From the NCBI GenBank assembly GCA_002163115.1, contig MAAI01000024.1, positions 1 to 64,000 on the forward strand: 64,000 nt of DNA, given 5' to 3'. Under the pieces are notes generated by a model. That model worked only from the letters and a program-made list of their open reading frames with translations, was not told the origin of the DNA and searched no databases. Below, in pieces: positions 52,345 through 62,365 of the stretch. This DNA is from Methylophaga sp. 41_12_T18 (GTDB taxonomy: Bacteria > Pseudomonadota > Gammaproteobacteria > Nitrosococcales > Methylophagaceae). The position numbers and the translations under genes were made by a program. Position 1 is the first letter of the stretch. The number at the start of each line of letters is the position of its first letter.

Positions 52345-53065
52345 CACCAATAATATGGTTAATGACTAAACCGGCTAAGGTTAAACCAAAGATTGAAGGC
52401 ATATAACTGACGGTGCCATTCACTGCTCTTGGGCGACCACGACCTACCGATTCAGGTGGTAAGGCAGGCATTGGTGCTTCGAGTGAATAAACGGTTTGAA
52501 TGCCTTTACCTACACCACGTTTGCGTAGGTGGCCACGCAGTTGTTTAGCCAGTTTACACATTGAAGTATTCATAATGTCGCCGGTGCGAACTTGAGTTGG
52601 GTCGAGCTTGCCGCCGGCCCCCATGCTGGCAAAGATTGGGGTTTTGTTTCGCCATGCAGTTTCAATTAAAGTCGCTTTGCTGCTCATGCTATCAATGGCA
52701 TCCACCACGACATCAAAGTCTTGATCTAATAGTTCTGGAATGTTTTCCGGGGTGAGAAATTCTTTGATGATATTGAGTTTGCAGTCTGGATTGATATCGC
52801 GAATACGTTCGGCCATCACATCAGCTTTGGCAACATCAATGGTTGATTTCAGCGCCACTAATTGACGGTTCATATTTGAAGCTGACACGACATCATGATC
52901 GACTAAAGTCAGTTCACCGACACCCATACGCGCTAAAGCTTCGGCAGTGAATGAACCGACACCGCCCATGCCCGCTAGAAATACATGACTATCTTGTAGG
53001 CGTTTGATGCCTTCATCACCAATTAAAATATGGCTGCGTTCAAAAAGTGGATTGGGTGTGCTCAT
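52328..53065 (-). CDS. tcdA: tRNA threonylcarbamoyladenosine dehydratase TcdA
   Basis: A 245-residue E1-like (ThiF/MoeB family) enzyme that converts t6A37 in tRNAs to its cyclic form ct6A using ATP. The nucleotide site is FLAGMGGVGSFTAEALARMGVGELTLVDHDVVSASNMNRQL. DVVVDAIDSMSSKATLI and SMGAGGKLDPTQVRTGDI are typical TcdA/CsdL segments, and the C-terminal GRGRPRAVNGTVSYMPSIFGL is conserved. The length is slightly shorter than E. coli (268). No csdA/csdE genes are near. Confidence 0.93.
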   Translation of the reverse strand: MSTPNPLFERSHILIGDEGIKRLQDSHVFLAGMGGVGSFTAEALARMGVGELTLVDHDVVSASNMNRQLVALKSTIDVAKADVMAERIRDINPDCKLNIIKEFLTPENIPELLDQDFDVVVDAIDSMSSKATLIETAWRNKTPIFASMGAGGKLDPTQVRTGDIMNTSMCKLAKQLRGHLRKRGVGKGIQTVYSLEAPMPALPPESVGRGRPRAVNGTVSYMPSIFGLTLAGLVINHIIGDARRV

Positions 53066-53107
53066 AGTGTGTTGTCGATCTGCAATTAAATGTGGCGCTA
53101 TTTTAAC

Positions 53108-53455
53108 TTATTCTTGAGTGCTCGCGCAGGGTACACACATGATTGCAGTAGGATTAATGTTAAGTCGCTGCGGATCTATTTCTTGGTCGCAGATATTGCA
53201 GTAACCATAGTCGCCAGATTCAATGAGTGATAAAGACATTGAGATATCACGTAACTGTTGCTGTTTAAGGCGGGTGGTTTCTTGTGCCATGGACTGAGAT
53301 TGCAGCGCTTCACCGCGTGAGACTCGGCCGACACTGGTTTGATCTAACTCAACGGTTTGTAGACTGCCTTGGGCAAGTTGCAATGAATCTTTTAGGCTAT
53401 TGCGTTGTTGTTGTAACAGCTGGCGGAATTTATCAAGTTCTGCATCGTTCATCAT
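53108..53455 (-). CDS. DksA/TraR-family C4 zinc-finger protein
   Basis: A 115-residue protein with a helical hairpin (LDKFRQLLQQQRNSLKDSLQ ... RLKQQQLRDISMSLSLIESG) and a zinc finger, YCNICDQEIDPQRLNINPTA...MCVPC. The CxxC...CxxC spacing is intact. It is shorter than DksA (151 aa) and lacks the DxxDxA tip acidic residues of true DksA, so it is a DksA/TraR-like paralogue. These bind RNA polymerase or act with ppGpp. Its start overlaps the tgpA stop by 4 nt. Confidence 0.85.
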   Translation of the reverse strand: MMNDAELDKFRQLLQQQRNSLKDSLQLAQGSLQTVELDQTSVGRVSRGEALQSQSMAQETTRLKQQQLRDISMSLSLIESGDYGYCNICDQEIDPQRLNINPTAIMCVPCASTQE

Positions 53456-55443
53456 TGGGCCTTTTTGGGCTGAAAAAGTTTGATTGCTGTTTGTAACTCA
53501 GTTATTGAATGCGACTTATTACCATAATGTAAATCAATATAAAGCTGAGTGATAGTGTTTATGTCACTTTTATGGTGTTGAAGTGTCTTGATTGCTCGGT
53601 TAGCAAAGTCATTTGGCCCTTCACCAGTGGCTGGAATGAGTTGGAACTTGGCCAATTTAGAACAAAAATCCTGATAGAGACGCACCACAGGATCGGCCTG
53701 TTGGCGCTGATAAAACAACAAGAGCGGTAATAAGATAAATACTAAGCTTAATAAGCTGCCTAGCCAGATAGCAATGGATTGCCAGTTTGGGTTGGTCATA
53801 CCTAATTTAGTTAAGAAGTCACGCTGTCGTTCTGGGCCATAGGCTAATACCCATAGGTTCCATACATTATTAACGGCATCCCAGTTGTTATTAATTGATT
53901 GCCATAGTTCAATCAATGCATCGCTATTGGCCACAAACAGCGGCGAACGCATTGATAGGGGCATAATTTCATTGATGCCATATTCAATACGATCACTTGA
54001 GACTGCGGCGGTAGGATCGATTCGTACCCAGCCTTTATCTTGTAGCCATACTTCTGTCCAAGCATGCGCATCACGTTGTCTGACTACAAGCGTATCGTTG
54101 ACTGGGTTGATTTCTCCACCTTGATAACCGGTGACAACACGAGCTGGAATACCAGCGGCCCGCATTAATACCGTAAAGCTGGCGGCATAATGTTCACAAA
54201 AACCACGCCGACTATTAAATAAGAAGCCATCAATGGTATCGCCGGTTAACAGTGGCGGTGTCAGCGTGTAATAAAAGTCACTTTGATTAAAATGACTGAG
54301 TACACGTTGAATATAGGCTTCGTCAGTTGCTGTTTCTGAGCGCCATTGTTGGGCAAGTTGTTTGCTTAAGTTGTGATGGTTATCAGGCAGTTCCAATGCA
54401 CGTTGTACAAACGGTTCGTGTTGTTGATTGAACTGATAATCGGGCTGTGAAGTCAGCTGATAATGAACGCGTTGTTTTACGGATTCGTTACTTTGTAAAA
54501 CCCCATCGGCATTAATATGTGATTTAACCGTTGTGGGTGATTTATTGGGCATATCCAAGGCAAACAACCAGTTTTCATTATGCGGTTCTAGGGTGAGTGA
54601 ATAGTGATATTCAGCACCGCTATATTCAATGTTTGTTTCGACAGCTGAGGTGAGGCTTCTATTTATTTCTGTCCAGGTAGTACCGTCAGTTAACCACAAT
54701 ACTGGCCCACGCCAATAACGTTGTGCTGGTGGTGGTAATTCACCTTCAAAGCTGACTCGAAATGCGACTTTATCAGATTGGATTAAATTACTGATTTTGC
54801 CCAAGGTCATTTTGTTATCAATGCCGGTACTGCCACTATGAGAATCTTGCGGTAAGCCCCATAAAGGTCCTGCAATGCGTGGAAACAGGACAAACAAAAT
54901 CAGCATAATGGGTAATGATTGCACTAACATCTGACCAGACAGCTTTACGATCTGAAGTTTTTTGATGACGTGCTTGGGATCATTCACCGTAATCAAACAA
55001 GCGGTCATAATGATGACCACAATAAACATCATCATCACCATAGGAATGCTTTGGGTGAAAAAGAAGTTGGTTATCACTACAAAGTAGCCTAGAAATACGG
55101 TGACATAATAATCACGCTGGCTACGAATCTCGGTGACTTTGAGGCCTAACATCATTACTAAAAAGGCGACGCCGGCATCGCGGCCGATAGTGCTGCCGTA
55201 GTTAAAGGTGATTGCTAAAATTGCTGCGACAGCAATGACCAGTTGGAAAATGCGTACAAGATAATGTTTGTTAGAAGGCAAATACCAATCAAACCAAATA
55301 TTCATGCAACGCCAAGCGATGGCGGTGAGAAAAACTAAACTTACCCAAATCGGCTGATATAAAAAATGGGGCGAGGCGGCCAGTGTTAAGCCTAGCATTA
55401 GCCATAATATCGATGTCGACGAAGGGGCGGCTTTATGCATCAT
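53452..55443 (-). CDS. tgpA: Transglutaminase-like membrane protein TgpA
   Basis: A 663-residue inner-membrane protein. Six or so N-terminal helices (DUF3488, about residues 10-200) precede a periplasmic transglutaminase-like domain (about 370-490). The catalytic Cys is in RRGFCEHYAASFTVLMRAAGIPAR, His in DAHAWTEVWLQDKGWVRIDPT. A further membrane helix (WLGSLLSLVFILLPLLLFY) and a small cytoplasmic tail follow. TgpA of Pseudomonas aeruginosa is essential and has the same layout. It overlaps the DUF58 gene by 11 bp, in the standard moxR-DUF58-tgpA order. Confidence 0.92.
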   Translation of the reverse strand: MMHKAAPSSTSILWLMLGLTLAASPHFLYQPIWVSLVFLTAIAWRCMNIWFDWYLPSNKHYLVRIFQLVIAVAAILAITFNYGSTIGRDAGVAFLVMMLGLKVTEIRSQRDYYVTVFLGYFVVITNFFFTQSIPMVMMMFIVVIIMTACLITVNDPKHVIKKLQIVKLSGQMLVQSLPIMLILFVLFPRIAGPLWGLPQDSHSGSTGIDNKMTLGKISNLIQSDKVAFRVSFEGELPPPAQRYWRGPVLWLTDGTTWTEINRSLTSAVETNIEYSGAEYHYSLTLEPHNENWLFALDMPNKSPTTVKSHINADGVLQSNESVKQRVHYQLTSQPDYQFNQQHEPFVQRALELPDNHHNLSKQLAQQWRSETATDEAYIQRVLSHFNQSDFYYTLTPPLLTGDTIDGFLFNSRRGFCEHYAASFTVLMRAAGIPARVVTGYQGGEINPVNDTLVVRQRDAHAWTEVWLQDKGWVRIDPTAAVSSDRIEYGINEIMPLSMRSPLFVANSDALIELWQSINNNWDAVNNVWNLWVLAYGPERQRDFLTKLGMTNPNWQSIAIWLGSLLSLVFILLPLLLFYQRQQADPVVRLYQDFCSKLAKFQLIPATGEGPNDFANRAIKTLQHHKSDINTITQLYIDLHYGNKSHSITELQTAIKLFQPKKAQ

Positions 55444-56401
55444 GGTATAAAGCCAATGCGGTTAAGCAGTTATGTAAATGTTGTTCACCAATACCATAAG
55501 CGATGGTGTTATTAGGCAGCTCTAATTGTGAGCTGGATTTAGTTTGTTCACTGATTAATAACCACTGACATAGTTGCGATAAACGTTGTTCAGTATTACC
55601 GACACCGGCCGTATCATTCCAAGTTAAACAACGCTGGCCGCTATGTGCACCACTGAATTGTTTGGTGCGTAATACATCATCCCTAGCTACCGCTTTCCAA
55701 GCAATGCTGTGTATCGGATCGCCTTTTCGGTAGTTCTGAAAGCCAGAAAAGTCATCGAGACCTTTTTGTTGGCTAAGCATTATTTTCTCACCGGAATTTG
55801 TTGCTACTGGTAACGGTAAGATGCCTTCCGCTTGGGGATAAACCAACACACGGGCGCTGGTATTGAAATGGGTCCAACTGTTAAAGAGTCCCAACGGAAA
55901 TAGGGTACTAACCCTTAATCTACCTAAGGACTGATAACCACGTTGCTGGGTGGTTATTTCGATGGTAGAGCTGACAGATTGTTGAGCTGGAACTAGTGAA
56001 ATATGATTTTTATAAACAAAGCCGCTTAACCGTTTAAATGGATTCCAGCTAATAATTTTGTTCGGTTGATGGGCTAATTCAATTTGATGAAAGTCACGTT
56101 GATTAGGATTATTGATAACCACGGTAAAAGTAGCTGTTTGACCACAAAAGACAGGCTCGGCATGGCAGTGTTTAAGTTCTATTTTGGCAATATTACGATG
56201 GGTATGCAGCATCGCGGTGTGGCCTAAACTGACTAGTAAAAACACTAATAAATGGCTCATGCTGTTGCTGTAATTGATTGCACCCAGCAACATAATGAGT
56301 AAAAAAAAGGCAAACATAAAGCCAAAACGACTAGGAATGATATAAATCCGTTGTCGGTTTGGAGGAGAAATACGCCGATAAAGCTTTAAGAGCATTTGCA
56401 T
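55433..56401 (-). CDS. DUF58 protein
   Basis: A 322-residue protein with two N-terminal membrane helices (FMFAFFLLIMLLGAINYSN and LLVFLLVSLGHTAML), a beta-rich middle (NPNQRDFHQIELAH), and the DUF58 signature FSGFQNYRKGDPIHSIAWKAVARDD near residues 220-245. The family accompanies MoxR ATPases and TgpA and probably acts with them at the membrane. The biochemical role is unknown. It lies 8 bp after moxR. Confidence 0.9.
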   Translation of the reverse strand: MQMLLKLYRRISPPNRQRIYIIPSRFGFMFAFFLLIMLLGAINYSNSMSHLLVFLLVSLGHTAMLHTHRNIAKIELKHCHAEPVFCGQTATFTVVINNPNQRDFHQIELAHQPNKIISWNPFKRLSGFVYKNHISLVPAQQSVSSTIEITTQQRGYQSLGRLRVSTLFPLGLFNSWTHFNTSARVLVYPQAEGILPLPVATNSGEKIMLSQQKGLDDFSGFQNYRKGDPIHSIAWKAVARDDVLRTKQFSGAHSGQRCLTWNDTAGVGNTEQRLSQLCQWLLISEQTKSSSQLELPNNTIAYGIGEQHLHNCLTALALYHDA

Positions 56402-56409
56402 GCTAGCGG

Positions 56410-57321
56410 TTAAATGATGGTGACGTGACTGATTAGATCACTAACAAGGTTAATTGAAGCCTGTTCGTCGCGGGCTTGCAGTCGGTGAGCAACCACGCTT
56501 GGTAATACTGCTTGAATATCTTCAGGCACGACATGATCACGTTGTGCAATCAATGCCCAGGCTTGTGCGGCATGAATTATGGCTAGACCAGCACGAGGTG
56601 AGAGACCAAACAGATATAAACCTGATTCACGGCTATAAGCCAATAAGCGTTGCACATAGTCCACTAGGGCTTCGGAGACATGGATGCTAGTGGCATGTTT
56701 TTGAAGCTTAAGTAATTGCTCTGGCGTAATGACGGCGGTTAAAGCTTGCAGTAATTGTCGGCGATCTTCGCCTAGCAATAATGAACGTTCGGCTGCGGCA
56801 TTGGGATAGCCGATTTTAATCCGCATTAAAAAGCGGTCAAGTTGTGATTCAGGTAATGGAAAAGTACCAATTTGGTGTGATGGATTTTGAGTGGCGATAA
56901 CAAAGAAAGGGGTAGGCAGCGGGTGAGTTTGACCTTCAATGCTGACTTGCTGTTCTTCCATGGCTTCTAATAAGGCACTTTGTGTTCTCGGCGTGGCACG
57001 GTTTACTTCATCTGCTAACAACAGTTGAGTGAAAATAGGCCCAGGATGAAAAGTAAATTGGCTGGCATTTCGATCAAATACCGATACGCCTAAGATATCG
57101 GCGGGCAACATATCACTGGTGAATTGAATACGTTGAAAGCTTAAGCCTAAGGTGGCAGCCAAGGTATGAGCCAGCGTTGTTTTACCTACACCGGGCAAGT
57201 CTTCGATTAATAAATGACCTTTGGCTAACATGCAGGTGAGTGCGAGTTTAACGGTGTGTTCTTTGCCTAGAATGATGCTGTTAATCGAATCTAAAACATC
57301 ATTAATAACGCGGTCGGTCAT
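56410..57321 (-). CDS. MoxR-family AAA+ ATPase
   Basis: A 303-residue AAA+ ATPase. Walker A LPGVGKTTLAHTLA, Walker B LLADEVNRATPRTQSALLEAMEE, sensor 1 VIATQNPS, arginine-finger region PLPESQLDRFLMRIKIGYP and a lid domain with LSPRAGLAIIHAAQAWALI. MoxR proteins act as chaperones for metal-cofactor or envelope proteins, often with VWA partners. Here the partners are DUF58 and TgpA, with no VWA gene in this operon. Confidence 0.93.
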   Translation of the reverse strand: MTDRVINDVLDSINSIILGKEHTVKLALTCMLAKGHLLIEDLPGVGKTTLAHTLAATLGLSFQRIQFTSDMLPADILGVSVFDRNASQFTFHPGPIFTQLLLADEVNRATPRTQSALLEAMEEQQVSIEGQTHPLPTPFFVIATQNPSHQIGTFPLPESQLDRFLMRIKIGYPNAAAERSLLLGEDRRQLLQALTAVITPEQLLKLQKHATSIHVSEALVDYVQRLLAYSRESGLYLFGLSPRAGLAIIHAAQAWALIAQRDHVVPEDIQAVLPSVVAHRLQARDEQASINLVSDLISHVTII

Positions 57322-57397
57322 AGTTCTACCTTGAGAAACGTAAAATTCGTGTCGAATAGTGTGCCATATTCGTCTGCGTTAAGCGGTGATCAAAGTC

Positions 57398-58135
57398 TTA
57401 TTTATAAACAACACTACAGTTTTTACCACGTGACTTAGCTTGGTACAGTGCATCGTCAGCTTGGCTGATTAAGGTGTCCAGTGAGATTGGGTCTTTAGGA
57501 TTAAATGCAATTAAGCCGATACTGACAGTAAAGTTAACCTCAATATCTTCCTGCATGACCATGTTTTGTCTAATTTCATGATGAATTCGTTCACATAAGC
57601 TAAAGGCATTGAGACTATTGGTATTAGGAAGTAAAAAAACAAACTCTTCACCGCCAAAGCGAGCGATTAAGTCACTTTCTCTGGCCACTTTTGTTGCCAG
57701 TTCACTAAATTGTGAGATGACTTTATCGCCAGTGCTATGACCGTAGTTATCATTAATTTGCTTAAAGTCATCAAGGTCGACCATTAAAATGGTAAATGGA
57801 CTTTTCTGGCGAATAGCTAAAGCATAGTAACTTTTTGCACATTCAAACCATGCACGTCGTGTTTGTAGGCCGGTGAGTGAATCCTTATGAGCAAATTCAC
57901 GCATCTTTAGTTCTAGTTGATGGACTTGTAGAAATAAACGGATGATAAAGGTCGACATGATTGGAGCGATAATGACCGGGATAATCGCTGCAATTACATA
58001 GATTTGGAGGGCAGTCGGATCATGATCAAATGCCATTAGAAAAAGGAAGGTTAAAAACAGCGACATGACAATTGCAAAAGCGGTGAATAAACAAACCGAT
58101 TTGAGTTGTCCTAATTGACCAAAAAAATGTCTCAT
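57398..58135 (-). CDS. Membrane diguanylate cyclase (GGDEF)
   Basis: A 245-residue protein with two N-terminal membrane helices (VCLFTAFAIVMSLFLTFLFL and LQIYVIAAIIPVIIAPIMST) and a GGDEF domain from about residue 80 (KDSLTGLQTRRAWFE). The active-site loop is ARFGGEEFVFLL, a catalytic variant (GGEEF). FTILMVDLDDFKQINDNYGH binds metal and GTP. No periplasmic sensor domain of note. It probably makes c-di-GMP. Start overlaps the tatD-family stop by 4 nt. Confidence 0.92.
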   Translation of the reverse strand: MRHFFGQLGQLKSVCLFTAFAIVMSLFLTFLFLMAFDHDPTALQIYVIAAIIPVIIAPIMSTFIIRLFLQVHQLELKMREFAHKDSLTGLQTRRAWFECAKSYYALAIRQKSPFTILMVDLDDFKQINDNYGHSTGDKVISQFSELATKVARESDLIARFGGEEFVFLLPNTNSLNAFSLCERIHHEIRQNMVMQEDIEVNFTVSIGLIAFNPKDPISLDTLISQADDALYQAKSRGKNCSVVYK

Positions 58136-58890
58136 TTCAATAGCATTCTCACATTATTAGTGGTTACTTTAGTGATGATTTCAATTGTTTTCTGCCTTAA
58201 TTCTGCTACTTTCTTCGCAATTAATGCAACATTTTCTGGAGAATTTCGCTGCTCAGCTTGTTCTGCGAGGGGCATATCTGGCGCATCGGTCTCTAATGCT
58301 ATAGCCGTTAGCGGCAACTTGGCCACTAATCCTTGTAAGCGGGTGGCTCTGTTATGAGTGATGGCACCGCCAAAGCCTAATAACAAACCTTGTTTGATAT
58401 AAGCTTGAGCTTGTTGCTCACTGCCACTGAATGCGTGGACAATGCCTGATTTAATTGAATATTTTTTTAACAGTGCGAGTGTTTGATCATGCGCTTTGCG
58501 AACATGCAGTAATACCGGTAGTTCAAACTCTTTTGCTATCGCTAGTTGCTGTGCAAATAATTGGCTCTGACTTTGTTTATCGTGATTAGGAATGTAGAAA
58601 TCCAAACCAATTTCGCCGATGGCTATAGGGGAGTGTTGTGCAACATACTCTCTGAGCAACGGAATATGCTGTTCATGATGCTCAGCCATAAACATCGGGT
58701 GCATGCCTAAAGCAGGATGTAACTGCGGTGACTGTTGGCAAACGGTTAATAAACGATCCCATGTAGCTGCTGTGACGCCGGGTACAAAAAGAGTGTCGAT
58801 AGTTAACTGCTGACAACGATGTAAAATTGCCTGTCGATCTTGGTCAAAGATGGGAAAATCAATATGGCAGTGGCTATCTATTAGGCTCAT
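58132..58890 (-). CDS. TatD-family metal-dependent hydrolase
   Basis: A 252-residue TIM-barrel hydrolase. LIDSHCHIDFPIFD has the HxH metal pair, AIGEIGLDFY the bridging Glu, LLHVRKAHDQTLALL and IVHAFSGSEQQAQAY further histidines, and ALETDAPDMPL the final Asp. TatD-type proteins act as 3'-5' DNA exonucleases or D-amino-acid-tRNA editors; the YjjV-like form is the closest fit. It shares a 4-nt overlap with the downstream GGDEF gene. Confidence 0.92.
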   Translation of the reverse strand: MSLIDSHCHIDFPIFDQDRQAILHRCQQLTIDTLFVPGVTAATWDRLLTVCQQSPQLHPALGMHPMFMAEHHEQHIPLLREYVAQHSPIAIGEIGLDFYIPNHDKQSQSQLFAQQLAIAKEFELPVLLHVRKAHDQTLALLKKYSIKSGIVHAFSGSEQQAQAYIKQGLLLGFGGAITHNRATRLQGLVAKLPLTAIALETDAPDMPLAEQAEQRNSPENVALIAKKVAELRQKTIEIITKVTTNNVRMLLK

Positions 58891-58960
58891 ACCCAGAGTT
58901 TACCGGCGTGCCATTAGATTGACTATAGCGATTAGTCAGCTGTGAATTTAGTCGGAGCTG

Positions 58961-60622
58961 TTAATGAACCCGTGCCATGCCTTCACCGCGTGGATCACTG
59001 GCAGCCGTTAAGCTATTGCTGTGTTTATCATGAATGATAATCTGCATATTGCCATAGCGACGGTTGAGCGGCTTAATATTGTGGCCTCGCTGTTCTAGTG
59101 CTGTTAATTCTGCAGCCTCAAACCCGGGTGTTTCAACTTGAATGACATCAGGTAAATATTGATGATGGAAGCGAGGTTTACTGACAATGGTGTCAGCATC
59201 TTCGCCATTGATGAAATCTAAAATTCCGAGCAATACCATGGTAATAATACGGCTGCCACCAGGGGTACCGATCACCATTAACTGTTGGTCATTTTCAATG
59301 AAAGTAGGACTCATGCTCGATAAAGGACGTTTATTGGCTTCGATGGCATTTGCTTCATTGCCGACTAAGCCATAGACATTAGCTGCACCAATTTGGGCAG
59401 AAAAATCATCCATTTCATCATTGAGTAATACACCGGTACCATCGGCAACAAAGGCTGAGCCAAACGGGTAGTTAATGCTTAAAGTCGCCGAAACACGGTT
59501 ACCTTGATTATCAATAATTGAAAAGTGGGTCGTATCTTCGCCTTTGCTTGGTGGTGCTGCGAGTTGTTTACTGCTACTAGCTAGTTGGTTATCAATGGTT
59601 GCCGCCAGTGTTTTGGCATAAGTCTTTGAGCTTAGTTTTTGCACCGGGACCGATACAAAGTCGGTATCACCCATATAACGACTGCGATCAAAGTAGGCGC
59701 GACGCATGACTTCGGTAAGTAGATGGCGTTGCTGGTGGATATCGGCGTGTTGATAATCAAGCTGTTCGAGTTGATTTAACATCGATAATAATACAATGCC
59801 GCCAGACGAGGGCGGAGCTACGGAGGTGACTTTATAACCTTGGTAGCTGCCAGTGATAGGTGTACGTTCTTTCACTTGGTAGTTGCGTAAATCTTGCTGT
59901 GTCCAAATGCCACCGGCTTGTTGCACTGAGTTAATTAATTTGTCAGCCACTTCACCTTGATAAAAGCCAGCACGACCATGTTGGGCGAGTTGCTGCAATG
60001 TGGCAGCAAGATTATGTTGGATTATTTTGCTGTTTAGCTCTGGAACTTGGCCATTGGTTAAAAACGTTGTTCGTGCTTCAGCGGATTGATTTAATGTGGT
60101 TAAGCGAAATTGAGCGAGCTGTTGATAATGCTTGGTAACGCTGAAACCTTGTTGAGCATAACGAATTGCCGGCGCTAGGGTTTGGGTTAGAGGCAGGCGA
60201 CCATAATGCTGACTTAAATGATCCAGTGCTGCCGGTACGCCTGGAATTCCGGCGGCTAAAGCGCCATCCAATGACAACTGTTTATCTACCTTGCCGTTAT
60301 CATCAAGATACATATCTCGGTGGGCAGCAGCAGGGGCTGTTTCACGGCCATCAACCATGGTTTGAAAGCCATCTTCAGCTCGATGTAATAACCAGAAACC
60401 ACCGCCACCTAAGCCTGAACCAGCAGGTTCAACTACTGCTAGGGCAGCACTAACTGCCACTGCGGCATCAAAGGCATTACCACCTTGTTGCAAAATTTCT
60501 AAGCCAGCTTGTGTTGCTAAGGGATGGGCGCTGGCAATGGCGGCTTGTTGAAGTTCATCGCTGGCGACAAATGGACTGAAGAGAAGTGTCAGACAAATGC
60601 TTAGCTGGCGGATGAACATCAT
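58961..60622 (-). CDS. ggt: Gamma-glutamyltranspeptidase Ggt
   Basis: A 553-residue periplasmic Ntn-hydrolase that cleaves or transfers the gamma-glutamyl group of glutathione. The N-terminal signal peptide (FIRQLSICLTLLFSPFVA) is followed by ASAHPLATQAGLEILQQGGNAFDAAVAV. The autoprocessing site is GEDTTHFSIIDNQGN: cleavage before the Thr of TTHFS creates the catalytic N-terminus of the small subunit. Substrate contacts are VDGRETAPAAAH, and SSMSPTFI and GTPGGSRII in the small subunit. It follows trhO by 3 bp. Confidence 0.94.
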   Translation of the reverse strand: MMFIRQLSICLTLLFSPFVASDELQQAAIASAHPLATQAGLEILQQGGNAFDAAVAVSAALAVVEPAGSGLGGGGFWLLHRAEDGFQTMVDGRETAPAAAHRDMYLDDNGKVDKQLSLDGALAAGIPGVPAALDHLSQHYGRLPLTQTLAPAIRYAQQGFSVTKHYQQLAQFRLTTLNQSAEARTTFLTNGQVPELNSKIIQHNLAATLQQLAQHGRAGFYQGEVADKLINSVQQAGGIWTQQDLRNYQVKERTPITGSYQGYKVTSVAPPSSGGIVLLSMLNQLEQLDYQHADIHQQRHLLTEVMRRAYFDRSRYMGDTDFVSVPVQKLSSKTYAKTLAATIDNQLASSSKQLAAPPSKGEDTTHFSIIDNQGNRVSATLSINYPFGSAFVADGTGVLLNDEMDDFSAQIGAANVYGLVGNEANAIEANKRPLSSMSPTFIENDQQLMVIGTPGGSRIITMVLLGILDFINGEDADTIVSKPRFHHQYLPDVIQVETPGFEAAELTALEQRGHNIKPLNRRYGNMQIIIHDKHSNSLTAASDPRGEGMARVH

Positions 60623-60625
60623 AAC

Positions 60626-61633
60626 TTAGGCCTCTTTTATTATTTGTTCTGCTAACGATGCTTGGCGTTGTTGTGCTTTTAATTGTTGTTTTTCAGCACG
60701 GTGAGTTGCAATGGTTTTGGCTGAATCTGAGCCCATATGAGCTTCACCACGTTCAGTTGCGAGAGCGACTTGTTTTTCACGTTCTCTGTAGCGTGCTTTT
60801 TGAGTGTCAGATGTTTTATCAAAACAATGTGGGCAACTGATGCCATGTTCGTATTGTTCAGTTTGTTGTTCTTGTTTGGTGATCGGCATACGGCAAGCAT
60901 TACATTGATCGTATTGACCTTTTTCTAAATGATGATCAACGGTGACTCGTTCATCAAATACAAAACATTCACCTTCCCACATGGTGTCATCAGCAGGTAC
61001 ATCTTCTAAATATTTTAAGATGCCGCCTTCTAAATGATAAACCTCTTCAAAACCTTGCTCTTTCATATAAGCAGTCGATTTTTCACAACGAATTCCACCA
61101 GTGCAAAACATCGCGACTTTTTTATGCTTAGCAGGGTCGAGGTGTTGTTTTACATAGTCTGGAAATTCACGAAAACTCTCGGTATCAGGGTTGATCGCAT
61201 TTTGAAATGTACCGACCTGATATTCGTAATCATTACGTGTATCGACTAACACGACATCAGGATCACTGATTAACGCATTCCAATCTTTCGGTTTTACGTA
61301 GGTACCGACGATATGAGTTGGATCAATGCCGTTGACGCCCATGGTGACGATTTCTTTTTTCAGTTTTACCCGAGTACGAAGAAAAGGCATTTCTTCGTTA
61401 AAGGATTCTTTATAAACAATATTGCCAAAGCGATCATCAGTTGTTAAATAGGCGATTAAAGCATCGATTGCAGCACGTGTTCCGGCTACAGTACCATTGA
61501 TACCTTCTTGGGCTAATAACAAGGTGCCACGGACTTCTTGCGCCAACATAAAGTCGAGCAAAGGTTGTTTAATCTCTTGATAATCATCGAGTGTGACAAA
61601 TTTGTAGAGAGCACATACAACGGTCTGAGCCAT
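60626..61633 (-). CDS. trhO: tRNA uridine(34) hydroxylase TrhO (YceA, rhodanese family)
   Basis: A 335-residue protein. TrhO uses O2 to hydroxylate uridine 34 in some tRNAs, giving ho5U. An N-terminal acylphosphatase-like domain has [21 protein letters not shown]. The rhodanese domain (about 125-220) has [19 protein letters not shown] and the active-site Cys in [16 protein letters not shown]-terminal zinc-binding region has CNACRMP and CPHC. E. coli YceA is similar (350 aa). It is first in the trhO-ggt pair, with its promoter in the 61634-61853 gap. Confidence 0.95.
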   Translation of the reverse strand: MAQTVVCALYKFVTLDDYQEIKQPLLDFMLAQEVRGTLLLAQEGINGTVAGTRAAIDALIAYLTTDDRFGNIVYKESFNEEMPFLRTRVKLKKEIVTMGVNGIDPTHIVGTYVKPKDWNALISDPDVVLVDTRNDYEYQVGTFQNAINPDTESFREFPDYVKQHLDPAKHKKVAMFCTGGIRCEKSTAYMKEQGFEEVYHLEGGILKYLEDVPADDTMWEGECFVFDERVTVDHHLEKGQYDQCNACRMPITKQEQQTEQYEHGISCPHCFDKTSDTQKARYREREKQVALATERGEAHMGSDSAKTIATHRAEKQQLKAQQRQASLAEQIIKEA

Positions 61634-61853
61634 GGTAATCCTGTATTTTTAATAATGTAATCAACCGGCTATTCTACTTTAATTCACACACTTTGTCTGG
61701 GGTGATTCATTTTTTAGTGTGAACGAATAGAATAAATGCACAAGTTAAATTTACTGCAATGATAAAAGCTATCAAGACAGCCTGTTTTGATTGTTATAAA
61801 ATTAAATTACTTGCTGTTGATACTCCATAATTATAAGAACAGTGGCTATTAAA

Positions 61854-62282
61854 ATGATTGAATTTGCAGAACAATCTATTCAAGTCAAAGATATTATGAC
61901 CAAACCCGTTATTACGGTGAAGTTAAATGAAACTGTTGCTCAAGTATTGAAACTGGCAAAAACTAAAAATGTCACCGGTTTTCCACTGGTCGATGACAAG
62001 AATAAACTTATTGGTATCGTGTCTACACTTGATTTAATCACCTTAATGGCGGTGGGCAAGCAATACCTCAAACTGGGCGAACTACCGTTAGCGATAAAAG
62101 TAGATAAAGAAGTGCTGACACTTCGGCCTAGCTCAACCACTAAAGAAGCGATTAAAACGTTAATCAAGAATCGGGTGGGGCGAATTATTATCGTTGATAA
62201 CGAACATTCACCTTGTGGCATCGTGACCCGTAAAGATATTGTTAATTATTTTATTGAGCTTTATAAACTGGAAAAATCATGA
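61854..62282 (+). CDS. CBS-domain pair protein
   Basis: A 142-residue protein made of two CBS domains: VKDIMTKPVITVKLNETVAQ ... VTGFPLVDDKNKLIGIVSTLDLI, and EVLTLRPSSTTKEAIKTLIK ... VGRIIIVDNEHSPCGIVTRKDIV. Such stand-alone pairs bind adenine nucleotides and regulate a partner; the partner is not evident. Start ATG 61854 is chosen; GTG 61842 would add four residues. It is convergent with the CHASE3-GGDEF gene 83 bp away. Confidence 0.9.
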   Translation: MIEFAEQSIQVKDIMTKPVITVKLNETVAQVLKLAKTKNVTGFPLVDDKNKLIGIVSTLDLITLMAVGKQYLKLGELPLAIKVDKEVLTLRPSSTTKEAIKTLIKNRVGRIIIVDNEHSPCGIVTRKDIVNYFIELYKLEKS

Positions 62283-62365
62283 GAGTTTGGAATAAATAGG
62301 CAGGTTGATGCTAGCAAAAGCATTTCGAACTAGGCGTTGATAACACCTTAATGAAGTAAAGATGA

